64,000 nucleotides of DNA. Origin: Ptiloglossa arizonensis (Eukaryota; Arthropoda; Insecta; Hymenoptera; Colletidae). Shown one piece after another: positions 12,621-25,330 of the stretch. The stretch's first letter is position 1. Each line of letters begins with the position of its first letter. The stretch covers positions 18,092,001 through 18,156,000 of the forward strand of contig NC_135055.1 of the NCBI RefSeq assembly GCF_051014685.1. Reading direction: 5' to 3'. Both the position numbers and the translations under genes were made by a program. A model generated the notes under the pieces. It saw only the letters and a list, made by a program, of their open reading frames with translations, was not told where the DNA came from and did no database searches.

Positions 12621-14205
12621 GAACGAACGAATAAAAAATTTCGCTAAGTCCGATCGTGGAAACGTCTCGTATAAATCGTGACACGTTTTGGTGGCCGTGT
12701 TTCGTCATCCTTTATTCGGAATAATACGCTACCCGTACGATTCTGATTCATGGGATCGGTGCTCGGCTCCCGGCCTTGTATGAGAGTAAATAAATCATTC
12801 TTTTCATAGAACTGCTCCCCGATTGTTAGCAGACGGTTTATGAATTCCAGTTAATTTCGAGGGACGATGTCGAAAGACCGAATCATCGACTCGCGTTGAA
12901 GAATTCTCCGCGCCGGGTGTGCCGGGCGAAACGCTCAACGAGGAAAGCGCTACCATTTTCCAGAAACATCGAGAACGATTTCACGGCCACGATAAAAAAA
13001 AAAAAAAAATAATCTCGCGTGATTCATCGTTTATCGGGAACAACCGTGGACAATGGTGACGCAACACGCACACGCGATTCCATCCGCGGTGCTTTCCATC
13101 CGTCCACTTTTTCCACGACCCTTTTTCTTTTTTTTCTTTTCTTTTCACGATCGTGCGCGCGCGCGTGCACGCGAAACGCTCGAGAAACACGGGCCCAAGC
13201 ATCCGTGATAAATGATAACAGCCTGTTTCGATACGACTTTTAAACGCGCCGTTCACGCCTTCACGCGGCGTTTGCTCGAGTACCTGTTCCGTTCTTCCTC
13301 CGAGCGGTGTACACCTTCAATTAATGCAAATGTATTAACGGCCTCGTTACGCTCCGGGCCCCGCGTTCGTGTAATTTAGTCATTTTCGAGCGTACGATAA
13401 CTTTTCATCGTTAACGCCGCGTATCGTGTCGATTCGACGCGGTGCTTTTTCATCGGCACCGGGCCTGTTAATTAAAAACAATATGCGCGTGTCAGTGACG
13501 ACCAGAGGAGCTCTCGATTACATATATACGTATATTATGTGTGTATATATATATACTCTTGACAATAATGTCGAGAGCAACGATTGGAACAATTAGCGAA
13601 ACGGTCGGCGAAAGTATTTTATTTACACTTTCTGACTCCTCGAGGCGTCCGATCCGAGAACCGTGATATTTGTGTTGAATTTACGTTCGTGTCGGTGTAC
13701 GTTTCGCGGTGTTATAAAATTATATTTTAAACGGTAAACAAAAAGATTGTACGCGATGTAAATATAGAAATTTCTAAGAAGCATCGTCGTACGTGCTTAG
13801 TTTCGATTTGCACAGGGTTTTCTCGTGCTTAGCATTTTTTTTTTCTTCTTTTTTTTTTTATTACTCTTCACTCGGAACGGGATCGTTTTATCTGACGGTG
13901 GAACGAGAGGATCTTTTAATTGTGTTCGACGATACGGAGTGATTAAATATTAGTTATTAAATAACCATACGGATGATTCCGCGCGAGTCAATATTATCCG
14001 TGTTTATCGCGGCGCGGAGCTTTAACGTAAATTGAAATTTTACGAATTTCTCGGAATGGGATATCAAATTTTAGGGGAAATATCGTTTCGATGATTCAGT
14101 TGCCAAGTATAGTGGAGGAATTGTAGTTCGGTTTCAGTTTGGGAATCGGTGAAAAAGTTTGAGGAACACTGAACGATCGAGCGTAGATCTACCAAGACGT
14201 GAAAA
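12621..14205. other. Unique sequence, no gene recognised
   Basis: CpG-rich to 13.5 kb and AT-rich after that. It holds an A-run near 12992-13008, a short TA-rich tract at 13520-13557 and T-runs near 13837-13859. Frames on both strands at 12.98-13.26 kb have no recognisable product. Confidence 0.4.
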
Positions 14206-15780
14206 TTAATGTTCTCGAGCACCCGAAGACACGCGATATAACCACCCGATAGAAATATTGCTACGTTAAAACACTAAATTTTTTCTCGCTCTTCCGCGTT
14301 GTCTGGAAACATGATCGCTTAATGGCTCCGTGCAGTTTTCGGTTCGCGATGTTTTTTAACGGTGTTCGTGAAAGAAATTAAACGGCCAACGTTAATTAAA
14401 CGAATCACCGGAAGATCCACGACGAATCGTTTTTGTTTTCACATTTATTTTCGCGTGTACCGAAATTATACGATACTTCGTGAAAATAAAATTCCAATTT
14501 ACAGGGAACGCATTCTTTCGAAAATCAATTTTAAAGTACGTTACGAGAATAGTAATTTAACGATCGATTGCAAATGTAAAATTACGTGAAAATAAAAATT
14601 GATGGTCTCGAGTAGTCAAAGACACGATACGACTACTTATTGAATAAATCTTTGATATTTCTGTGTACTGCTAATTGAAACTTTCAATTTCAAATATTGC
14701 TAATTAGACGAAACACTGTGAGAAAAATTCAAAATTTAAACGACACACTTTTTGAAAATCCTTACCGTAGATCTTCGAAAATGTTTAAGAATGTTAAGAA
14801 ACACTAATTCAGATTATTGAGCGTAGATTCACGTAAAACATAAAAATAAAAATTGACGTTCTCGAGCAGCCAAAGACCCATGATACTTATTAAATAAATC
14901 TTCGATATTTCTGCGCACAGTTAATCGAAACTTAAAATAAAATTCAAAATTTTGAACGATCCATTTTTTTCGAAAATCACTAGATCTTCGAAAATATTTA
15001 AGAAACATTAATCCAGACGATCGAGTAAAACAAAAAAATAAAAATTGACGTTCTCGAGCAGCCAAAAACCCACGATACTGATTAAATAAATCTTAGGTAT
15101 TTCTACGCATCGTTAATCGAAACTTAAAATGAAATTCAAAATTTTGAACGACCCATTTTTTTCGAAAATCACTAGATCTTCGAAAATATTTAAGAAACAC
15201 TAGTCCAGACAATCGAGTAAAACAAAAAAATAAAAATTGACGTTTTGGAGCAGTCAAAGACCCACGATACTCATTAAATAAATCTTCGATATTTCCGTGC
15301 ACCGTTAATCGAAACTTAAAATAAAATTCAAAATTTTGAACGATCCATTTTTTTCGAAAATCACTAGATCTTCGAAAATATTTAAGAAACACTAGTCCAG
15401 ACGATCGAGTAAAACAAAAAAATAAAAATTAACGTTCTGGAGCAGCCAAAGACCCACGATACTCATTAAATAAATCTTAGGTATTTCTACGCATCGTTAA
15501 TCGAAACTTAAAATAAAATTCAAAATTTTGAACGACCCATTTTTGTCGAAAATCACTAGATCTTCGAAAATGTTTGAGAAACACTGATCCGGTCGATCGA
15601 GCGTAGATCCACGTAAAACATAAAAATAAAAATTGATGTTCCCGAGCAGCCGAAGACACGCGATATGACCGCCGGTTAGAAATATTGCTACATTAAAAAC
15701 ACTAAATTCTTCCTGGCTCTTCCGAGTCGTCCAGAAACATGATCGCTTAATGGCTCCGAGCGGTTTCCAGTGCAATATTT
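14206..15780. repeat. 192-bp tandem array between matching flanks
   Basis: Copies begin near AAAATTGACGTTCTCGAGCA. AATTGACG-type starts lie at 14851, 15043, 15235 and 15427 (exact 192-bp steps), then 15631, with an older copy at 14597. The outer segments 14206-14350 and 15631-15775 match each other over about 140 bp (both hold AACATGATCGCTTAATGGCT) and differ from the inner units. The array therefore appears to have expanded inside a duplicated segment. Minus-strand frames repeat the same peptide and contain no recognised domain. Confidence 0.85.
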
Positions 15781-16062
15781 TACCGACTTATTTACGTCGA
15801 GAAATTCTTTGCCAAGGGTATCGGTCGCTGCTGGGCCCCACCGTGAATAATGTCGAGCGACGCGGGACGACAATTTACATTCGACATGATTGAACGCGAC
15901 TCGAAACTAAGAAGAACGGGAAATAGACAGTGAAGACTTTTGATAAACAAGGGAACCACGAGAGCCGATGAATGATTAAAAGTAACACAAGTCGCGAAAA
16001 TGGCGGCGCGATTTCCACGATGTCGTGAACTTAAAAACGAGAAACACTCTTCTCGAACGCTC
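15781..16062. other. Unique spacer between two arrays
   Basis: CpG-containing DNA with the phrase AAAATGGCGGCGCG near 15997. No gene or structured feature was found. Confidence 0.35.
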
Positions 16063-16450
16063 TTCGATTGTACAGTGTGTTTCGTAACACGTGGACAATA
16101 ATTAACGAACACACTCACTGTCTAAAAGTAACGAGAAAAGTTCCTTTAAACGACCGTGCAACCCAAAGTTTGCTATCGTACGATAGAGAAGAAATCTTGG
16201 CGGATTTACAAGCGTCAATCGTATTTATACAGTGTGTTTCGTAATGAGTGAGCAACGGCTATGGATTTAGTGGCTAAAAACAATTTAAAGAGTTCGTATC
16301 AACATACATCCATGATTTTATAACCAATGTTATTAAACGATCGAGAGGAATCTTGGCGTATTTACAAGCCTTAATCGTGTTTATACAACGTGTTTCGTAA
16401 CGAGTGGCCAGTGGAGATAGATTCGATACCCAAAAACAATTGGAGAAAAA
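16063..16450 (+). repeat. 156-bp repeats with GTGTTTCGTAA core
   Basis: Three copies of TACANNGTGTTTCGTAA start at 16071, 16228 and 16384, with spacings of 157 and 156 bp. Between them GAAATCTTGGCGGATTTACA and GGAATCTTGGCGTATTTACA also match. The core continues with a GAGTG(G/A) segment. The same core in the same arrangement occurs on the minus strand of the 71-bp satellite at 56.5-57.85 kb. The sequence resembles a dispersed-element terminus, but no complete element is present. Confidence 0.75.
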
Positions 16451-18608
16451 AGAAATTTCTGATTCGATTATCAGATTCGTCGTACATAATTCAGTTAGTG
16501 AACGAAATAATTTAAACGACAGGTGACAGTTACGGGGACGTCTAACCCGGTGGACAATGAAATCGAATTGGACACGATGAGTCGGTAAAAAAAATTTTTA
16601 CAATTTTTAATCGTCGAACGGATCCTTGAAATATTTGAAATATTGTTCACTATTTGTGAAACGAGCTCAAAGGACGAGAAAATCGAATTGGACGCGATAC
16701 GTCGATAGGAAATATTTTCATTGAATTTTTTACAGAACGAATCGGTCGGTGAATTATTGCTCGCCGGTTGGAAAACATTCTGCATCGTTTCTTTCGCGAT
16801 AACGGCGAGATTGCACTTGAGAACCGAGCCTGGATGAGAATGATCGACGATTCACGATCGAGAAGATTCTTCAGGATTTTGTTCGCGAAGGCGTTGGCTG
16901 GCGATTCCCCCGTAAAAATAGACAAAATTGTACGAAACTCGCGCGAATGTTTTATATTTCGTTTGCACGGTCGAGGCACTGTAAATCTTTCCGCTTCCGG
17001 CTTACACAATGCTACGCGAGAAAAATAGCGCGTAATCAAACGGTTGATTAATGTTCCCGCGACTGATAGACCAACGCACACGTGGCGCTGGAACTTTCGA
17101 AATACACGCGACGCTACGCGAAAGAATTGCTTATTTCTTTATTTCGAGTAACACCGAATCGTTTCCTCCGGTGTATTTATACGTGACGTTTCTCTCTCTC
17201 TTTCTTCGGTTCCTTTTCTTTTTTTTTTTTTTTTTTTTTTTTTATTTTGGAGCTCCGAGCAACCGTAGTCTTCCAGAAGATTCTTAAGGGGAACCTTTCT
17301 GAACCGGAGGGAAAGTTTCGGGAATTTTTTCCGACAACGAGAAACGCTCGATATAATTGTTCGATAGGTGTGGCAAAAGTACCTACTTTGAACGATATTT
17401 CTGCCAATTTTCGTAGAAAAATATTTACACTTGCGGAGAATATAAACGTTCTCGTGGCACGTTGCGCGAAGTTATATTTGCGCGTATGAATTTTTTTCAA
17501 ATATTGGTTCGTGGAGGAGAGAAGTTTTTTTCGACAAAGTGTGAATTTTTTCGAAGATGAGAATGGTTTTTGAAATTTTTTTCAAGGAGTATTGTAGAAA
17601 GAAAAATCGTACGCGAAACGATGCAGTTCGATGAGCGATCATTTTTAATTTGCTGTGAAAATGAAACGCATGATCGTAGAGTTTAACGTGCTTCGCGTTT
17701 TATAATTCTTTCACAACGTCAGCAGGATAGACACTCCAAGTGGACGGAATTAATAACAATCACGACCGTAGGTATAACAATCGTTAAGATTAATCAGCGA
17801 TCGTAAACTATATTTACGATCCGCAATCGTGAATAAGTAATTCGTGATTGTGCAATGAGCGATTTTTGTCGATTTTTATCTATTTTTATTATTGACCTAT
17901 TGATTCAAATCGCGATGAAATCTATAATAGATCTTCGGTGAATAATTAATGGGTTAATCATGTCCGAAGATTGTATTCGTCTCGATTATTTATATTATTC
18001 TTTAATAGAATTACCGATTACACAATAATCATAATCATTGATCGCTGATGGCTCGATTACACGTTAATCGTAATCATCGATTGTTTATCAGATTAAATTT
18101 TCACCATGACACTTCTATCTATTTATTCGATCCACTCTACGATTTATCTACACACAACAAAGATTCTCCAATCGTTAGATTTTGTTTAGACTATATATGC
18201 AACCCCAACTGAAAAATGTCTCCTTTTTTTTTCTCTCCAGATACTATTTCCAGATATGTTTCATTTTTTTTCAAAATTCTATTATTCTATTACTATCTTC
18301 CATTACTCTCTCCAATTTTCCATAATTCCCCTTACCAAAAATTAATAATCAAAATTGATATATTTCGTACACCATTCTTTTCATACGTCAATAATAATAC
18401 AAATATTCCAATAGGTATTCAAACCTTATTCAAGACACATAAAATACAATATAAATTTTTACTGTATTTTATATCGGTGGAAGAAAATCACCAGTTAGAA
18501 TATTGCACAAACCAGTAAGATGCATCCACAATAAAGGACCATAAAACTAACGAAAAGTATCTTATTTTCAGTGGTGTTGATTTTGCATCTATCACAAGAT
18601 GCAATGGA
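16451..18608. other. Unique sequence, no gene recognised
   Basis: A weak duplication of AAATCGAATTGGAC lies at about 16559 and 16679. A TC run leads into a long T tract at about 17219-17243. AT-rich DNA follows at 17.6-18.5 kb with ATCGTAATCAT-like phrases. Frames on both strands lack recognisable products. Confidence 0.4.
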
Positions 18609-19045
18609 GGAAATTCATCTAAATGGATAATTCGAGTAGAAAAATTAATCTAAATGAATAGTTCGAGTAGAAAAATTAATCTAAATGGATAGTTCGAGTA
18701 GAAAAATTAATCTAAATGGATAATTCGAGTAGAAAAATTAATCTAAATGGATAATTTGAATAGAAAAATTAATCTAAATGGATAGTTCGAGTAGAAAAAT
18801 TAATCTAAATGGATAATTCGAGTAGAAAAATTAATCTAAATGGATAATTTGAATAGAAAAATTAATCTAAATGGATAATTCCAGCAGAAAAATTCATCTA
18901 AAGGCATAATTCGAGTAGAAAAATTAATCTAAATGGATAATTCGAGTAGAAAAATTAATCTAAATGAATAATTCCAGTAGAAAAACAATCTAAATGGATA
19001 ATTCGAGTAGAAAAATTAATCTAAATGGATAATTCGAGTAGAAAA
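18609..19045. repeat. 31-bp minisatellite
   Basis: About fourteen copies of a 31-bp unit containing GGATAATTCGAGTAGAAAAA then TTAATCTAAAT. Variants include GGATAGTTCGAG, GGATAATTTGAA and GGATAATTCCAGCAG, and one copy is shortened near 18990. No unique spacers separate the units, so this is a minisatellite. Stop codons occur within it. Confidence 0.95.
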
Positions 19046-21899
19046 ACGTACAGATCGGAGCAAACGTTTCTCGAAAGATTTTCCACGATGTGTTCACACA
19101 TGTGTCGTCTGTCGTTGGAGAAAATTGTCCGTAAAGGTTTCCACGTGGACACTATGAAAGGTCGAATGGTGTCGGGAGCATCCCTTAATTTAAAAAAAAA
19201 GCGCGCGCTCCTCTTTTATATTTTTCACCGACCCGTTGCTTTTATCGCGATTAAATGGATCGGTGCGCGTTACTCGCAGGGAGGCTGACGTCTTGCGTGC
19301 GTTCTGTCGTTTTTAAAAAACCTGGAGTGGTAGATATTTATAACCTCGGTCTGAAATTCGACCAAGAATGTGCCGAAAAACACTTGCTGTCTGCCATCTG
19401 TTGTTTGCCATTCGGTATCAGGCTTCCATTACTCACTCGGCGACACGGATTTTACGCAAATATTGTATCAGCTTTTGCAAGACGGTGACGTTTCGGAGCC
19501 AAATAAGGCCGCGAAATGTATTCGCTGCTCCCGATTTTTCGATCGATGTTAGCGGTGCCCGCCGCCTCGAATAAAATTCATTATTTATAACCGGGGAGTG
19601 CAAACTTTTTTCCCGAGCGGGGCCAAACGATACAAATTTTCTGCCGTGCTCCAAGAAATTATGCACGTACATTGCCCTATTCTTTTATTTTCCGATTGAA
19701 ATTTTACGGGGAAGATACAGTACCGAGAAGTTTTTTTCTTTTTTTTTATTATTAACGAAATTGAAAAGGTAACAAAATTGTCTCCTCGAAAGAAAGTTAA
19801 ACCCACAGGACAAACGATCGATAATGTGTATTAATGGTGTAATATTGAAACACTTGAGAAGTTTTTAAAATTCGTGGAATTTTTTACCAATTGAAAAATT
19901 TTTAAATAGGAAAATACAGTACGATTCAGAGCAATTTTAGGTATTTCTATTGTAGAAAAATTAAAAGAATAATATTGCAAATCCAACATTTCTCCCTTGA
20001 ATATGTTTAAATTTAAAGATTCTTAAATTAAAAGTACACCCTAACATTCCACTAAATTGTATATGTATTATGCAAAAGTTACAATATCTGTTTCTATATA
20101 AATAAAAATTTGTAAACCCATCGGAGAAAACGATTAGTGCAACCGGTGTATTAAAAATTTATTTAAAAAGTCATTCTCATCGCGAGGGTCGTGAACGATG
20201 CCCATACTTCATTTACACGAAAATTTGACGGAAGAACGCGGAAACGAATTCCAGTATGGGTGTTAGGGGTGGGTGGAGGTAGATGGAATCAAAATGAAAA
20301 GGAATCGATTCTCGCGCGAGAAACAATGGCCGCTATTATCGGCGACGTTGCACCACGAAATGCAATTCAGGCACACCTGCAACGACCACCGGTCCGCGGC
20401 TCATAAAAATATTCATCGAGGTCGCCGAACGAAAAATGAATTCCCAGCGACGATCGCGGCCGATCCGAACGATCCAATTTCCATACGGTAATATGTCACT
20501 GGTCTGCATAACCCGATCGGGTACAAAGAACTGGACATTTTCACCGGAAACGCCAGGGGAACCAGCGCGCTGTGAAAAAACTGGACGAACACGAAACGAA
20601 ACGATCGAATGGAGGTTTCAGAAAGACGCGGAGGACTGCGAGAGAAACGTTGACCCCCTCCCTTTCAACGTAAAAAAGAATAAAAAAAGAAGGAAAAAAC
20701 AAGTACCATCGAACCGGGGACGAGCAAAAAATTTTCACCGGTATAGAAGTTCCGAGCAACGAATAACTTTTTATGGAATTCGAATTACAAAGGAAATATT
20801 TCACGGTGAAATTTAACTATTTTATTGGAATATTTTGCCCCGACAATGTTCCTCGAAAAATGGTGAAATTACTTGAATACTTTTTGTAATATTTACAAAT
20901 TTGATCATTTCGATGATTATTCGAGGAATTCGAATCTACTCGAGTGTACGAATTTGTGCACCGGATTGTGCATTCGGTATTTGGATTGGAAATTGAATTT
21001 TATTTTGAAACTTTGTTTGAAAATTTTTGTATTAACAATATTCCACACAGTAGAATTTTAAGATAAAGTAACAGTAAGAGGAGATGCCCTCTTTCCTATC
21101 TCGCGTTTCTTTTATTGCTCTTATCTAGATCTATAATTTGGAAAAATACTTATCGTTTCAATCAGTACTGGAGGGTTTCTACGAAGATTTACAACCAGCT
21201 GGATTTCTCTTTTAATTGTTTACGTCGATGTTCAAGTTCTTACTGTTAGTAATTTCGATGTTCTTGCTTGCAAATACTCGAGCGAGCCGGGAACGCGAAG
21301 CTTTGTGTCACTTTGAGACTGTTTTAAAACTAAAATAAACTCTGGGAGTCTGCAAAACATTTAAACTTTTGACAACCTTCACAGTGTTTGTTAGTATCGT
21401 TTAGATACGGAAGAATTTGCTTGCGTTCGTTTTATATAACTAGATTAAAAGATAGTGTTGTCAATGTAATCTTTTTTTATATTTCTTGTAAATCTTCCTT
21501 ACGTATGTTTACCATTTTACCAAGATATAGAAGAATCTTAAACCCCGGCAAACATTCAAGAATGTGTATGACTTCAACCATGACGGTGTTGCAAAACGTT
21601 TCGAGTACAATCTTGACTTCCGCTATGTGTATTTAGCCAAATTTAAAATAATCGAAGTACCTCGTTCTAAACAAAATAATACAACAAACAATGTGTCACA
21701 AATTTCAGTCGAAGAAATTTACGTACTTTGTTCTCTGTCTTTTAACAACCATTGGTATACATTTTCCTACTTTAGAAAAATATAAAAGTTCTTAACTTCG
21801 GATTATATACGTTACGTAATACGTTATTACTCCTACAAAAAAATATAGACATTTGTACCCAATTTTAGGTTACAGATGTAAAATTATTACAAATGAAAT
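19046..21899. other. Unique sequence, no gene recognised
   Basis: A CpG-rich part lies at 19.0-19.6 and 20.2-20.7 kb, with AT-rich DNA elsewhere. The longest frame (126 codons from 20436) is arginine/lysine-rich without a known motif. No RNA gene, array or element end was recognised. Confidence 0.4.
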
Positions 21900-22390
21900 T
21901 TTAAAAAATCCAAATACAACTTTAGCTTTGTCGAGTGAATCCAAAATGGCGAAACGAGCAAAACTAGAATCGTTTATACCAATTTCTACTCTTTTCATAT
22001 AAATTAAAAAGAAAAATCCAAATGCAACTTTAAATCCTTCTCGAGGTATCTGGTAAGAGAGCAGAAGACAAGATTCTACAAAGAAGATAGGCAACAAGTA
22101 TATACAAACTTGAATCTTTTGTACCAATTTCAACTCCATTTATATAAATTAAAAGAAAAATCCAAATGCAACTTCAAATCCTTATCGAGGTATCTGGTAA
22201 GAGAGCAGAAAACAAGATTCTACAAAGGAGATAGACAACAAGTAGACTCGAATCTTTCGTATAATTTTCTACTGGAGCTCATTCTGTACAAATTAAAATA
22301 GAAAAAATGCAAGTTTAGCTTGGAACGATCGCCAAGGTGGCGAAACGAGCGAAATCGCTATCGAGGTATCCGGTCAGAGAACAGAGGACA
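21900..22390. repeat. 144-bp diverged tandem repeat
   Basis: AAATCCAAATGCAACTT-type starts occur at about 22016 and 22160, with older forms at about 21908 and 22305. Shared phrases are GAGGTATCTGGTAAGAGAGC, ACAAGATTCTACAAAG and ACTTGAATCTTTTGTA. The last unit (22326-22390) reunites GGCGAAACGAGC with GAGGTATCCGGTCAGAGAAC. The unit is AT-rich and non-coding. Confidence 0.75.
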
Positions 22391-24560
22391 AGATAATGAA
22401 CGGGGCTGACGTCGACGCGGGAAACTGGAGCGATAAGTAAAACGATCGACTCGTAAATCACGAGAATGACGGATGGGGAGGGTGCGAGCGTTGATCGTTT
22501 ATTGGCAGACATGCGATCCTCGGCATCAAGATCGGGCTGCCAGCCGGCTACTCCCGTATTCATGCTATGCACAGCCGTGCGCATTGTGTACACGTTGCAC
22601 ATGCAACCGCCCCAATGTATGCACACGCAACCGTCCAATGTATGCGCATGCATTTAGGTCGGGCCGGTAACTCTTCGGCGCGGTCGCAAAATTAGCTCCG
22701 TGTTTTGTCTTTCGTTCTGTTACCAGGCGCGAGCGAGCAAGCGAGCGAGCGAGCGAGTCGCTCACCTAGCGACGAGAGCATTGAAAAATATTAGCGCAAA
22801 AGGTGCGAGAACCACCTCCAAAGTTATCGACGAAACGCTTATTCGAACGTCGCGGAAATATACGCGCGCGAAGAGTAATTAACGATACTCGAACGATCGT
22901 CTGGGTAAACTATAGCTCGAGGACGGAAAGAAGCTCCCTAAGGGGCGTGGTCTGCGCGTGGTGGGGATGAAATCGAACTGTGAAACGTAGAGTCGGCTAC
23001 GAAGTGTCATCAAACGGTGATTAAAATAAGTAAAATTGCAGAGGACGAGAATTTTGTCTTACTAAGGGAATAGAAACATTTAACATCTCGACATATCTCG
23101 AATCAATCGAGTTGATACTTCGCGAGATTTAGTTCTTCGACATTGTAAATATATTCTATAGATTTTCATCGCCACATGTAAGAGTACCTAGGAACGATAT
23201 CGAAATTCCAAGAATTACTGTTCCCCCATCGTGGGGATATTCTCTGAATCGTCGAACTGTACATCACTGCCCGGGGGATCACGATTATGGTATATTTTCC
23301 AAATTGGCGAACTCTTGATTAAAATGTATCGAGTGGTACACCGATTGTCGACAGCTTACCGATATCAATGACAACTTATTTCAATACTGTCCCTCCGCAC
23401 GACACCTGGGAATTGATACGAAACTAATGAGTATATCTTTGGATCTGTCTGGTCGTTGCTCTCTATCCCTTTGGGTTCTCGTTCGAACTGATTTACGCTC
23501 GTCGAATCCTGCCCGAATAAACACTCCGCTCGGTCGGAAATAATCGCCGACGGTGATTGCAATTTTCTCCCGCGTAGTCGATTCGTCTTCGAGCACCACG
23601 GTGAAACTTCCGACAGAAATTTACATCGTTTCGCGTGGACGCGGCGGCGCGTTCCCGCCGCCCGGAGCGAGATTAATTTTCCGTTGTTGCTTTGATGAGC
23701 TCGCGATGTTTCGCGAGGCGGGGTATTAAATTTATTTATTTACTTTAACGAGACGAGGAGATCGTGAACCGGGTAATAACGTCGAGACTATAAGCCGTGG
23801 CTTCTTTGCTATAGGATTCGTCGTGTCGAAAGTTTGGAGCGACAGACTTAGAGACCGAGACTTCATCGGTAATCTCGGTGACACGTTTATTCGAGTGTTG
23901 TCGCGCGTTCCGAGGCAATCTTGTCGTCCTTTCCTACGCTTGTTTACACTTTTCGTGCGCGACGATATTCCACCGATAGTATTCATCGCACTACTCACCT
24001 CCGGAATCCGTGCCGGTTACTTTTCCGAGAACATCGTTCCATTGGAACGCAGAACTCCTAGAAACTGAAGGCATCGTTGAAAATCTTCTCCCACGTACGG
24101 AAAGAATCGTCTCCGATCGTCTTCGAAGTAGAACGGGTGAATGGAACGCAGCGAGAGCGAGTGAGACGGAGCAACCGCTCGCGAGACTCGCACTACATCG
24201 CCTCGGTGCTCGAAACTTCGAAGCAACGCTTCGTTCGTACAAGTACAACGTGAAATCTCCATCTGCGCGGAGATTTGCACACTTGCGACCCTGTTACCAA
24301 CCAAATAAGCTTACGCTCCTTTCGAATAATTTTCCAACCGCTCTCAACGACGCAAAATCGCGACTGGTCCGAACAAGGTCGTGTTTGTATTCGTTCTCAT
24401 CGGGAGTACCTCACCGATCCGTCGACGACATTGTCGCAAAGTCACACCGACGAATTACAACGATCCGAGCTCGCGTCGAACGACAACAAAACGTTCTCAG
24501 AGCTTTCCAGTGATCGTCTCCTACTCGAAAAGCAAAGGCGCGAAAAAAGAAATTAAACGT
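22391..24560. other. Unique sequence with small simple repeats
   Basis: AATGTATGC(A/G)CA with CGCAACCG is duplicated within 22600-22650, and a GAGC microsatellite lies at 22727-22757. A 167-codon plus-strand frame at 24010-24513 overlaps other long frames and has no recognised domain. The region is CpG-rich around 23.6-24.6 kb. Confidence 0.4.
22727..22757 (+). repeat. GAGC microsatellite
   Basis: Seven or so copies of GAGC with one A substitution (GAGCAAGC). It is followed by GTCGCTC, which can pair back with the repeat. Confidence 0.8.
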
Positions 24561-25330
24561 AGCTCTTCCACGGGCAGGAAAAACGTCCGTCCGTTTTCTC
24601 CCCAGTTCGGTTGTTGTCAGTCTCGCGAAAAGTGAAACGGCACACCGAGGCATTACAATTTTCACCGAGCGTGCTCGAGTCCCTCGCCCTTGGTGCACGA
24701 TTGCTACAATTACGTCGCGCAGATAAGATTACGTAAAGCAGCGGGTTTGGCTCCTACGGTCTGACTTCCGAGCTCGACGAGGCAGGGCAGAGAAGGAAAT
24801 AGATGCACGAGAGAGGAGAGAAAAAAAGAAAAAGAAGAGGAGGGAAGGTGGAGCAGAGTGTGACGGAGGAGCAGGGGGCTGGCGACACGGGGGGAGGGGA
24901 GGAAACGAGCGCGAGAGTCGAGGAAAGAAGGAGAGGGATCCGTATGACTGCTGGCACCAAGCAGTCTGCTCCCGCTCACCTCGGTATTCCCGCAAGCAAT
25001 GCCAGACCGAGATTGCTGCTCGGTACTTGACTCGCGTTCACGACCGTTCACGAACACGCACGAAGCCCGTGCCATCGACGTGCACCGACGCGGCTCGGAG
25101 TGGGGACAACAGAGAAGAAGGGTGGGGGGAAGAGAGAGCCGGCCGCTCGCGACCAAACATTCGAGTCTCCTGCGGGGAACACGTGTTACAGAGCGAGCTG
25201 CTTATGCTGCTTATGCTGCTGCTGCTACTGCTACTGCTGCTGCTGCCTTCTCCCCGTTCTCGGAACGAAAGAGACACGGATTCTCTCGAAGAACACGCCC
25301 GGGACCATTGTCAGAACTTTACATCGCGGA
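24561..25330. other. CpG- and purine-rich stretch, possible minus-strand 5' exon
   Basis: Strongly purine-skewed on the plus strand (GGAGAGAAAAAAAGAAAAAG and related runs), with high CpG content. On the minus strand ACCGAG|GTGAGCGG gives a good splice-donor match near 24983, so transcription leftward from a promoter near 25.3 kb is conceivable. The long frames on both strands mirror each other and have no domain. The evidence is compositional only. Confidence 0.2.
25198..25247 (+). repeat. CTG/CAG-type trinucleotide repeat
   Basis: An interrupted run of CTG, CTA and CTTATG triplets. On the minus strand it reads as CAG with CATAAG interruptions. Read in frame it would encode leucine (plus) or serine (minus) runs, but neither is part of a recognisable protein. 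Confidence 0.85.

Noticed and set aside
18609..19045. Regular 31-bp repeats considered as a CRISPR array
   Set aside because: Units abut directly with no unique spacers, and the window is eukaryotic.
24010..24513. 167-codon plus-strand frame with SSGVPHRS, reminiscent of a reverse-transcriptase motif
   Set aside because: Only those few residues resemble the family. No other reverse-transcriptase motif is present, and overlapping frames of similar length exist on the other strand.
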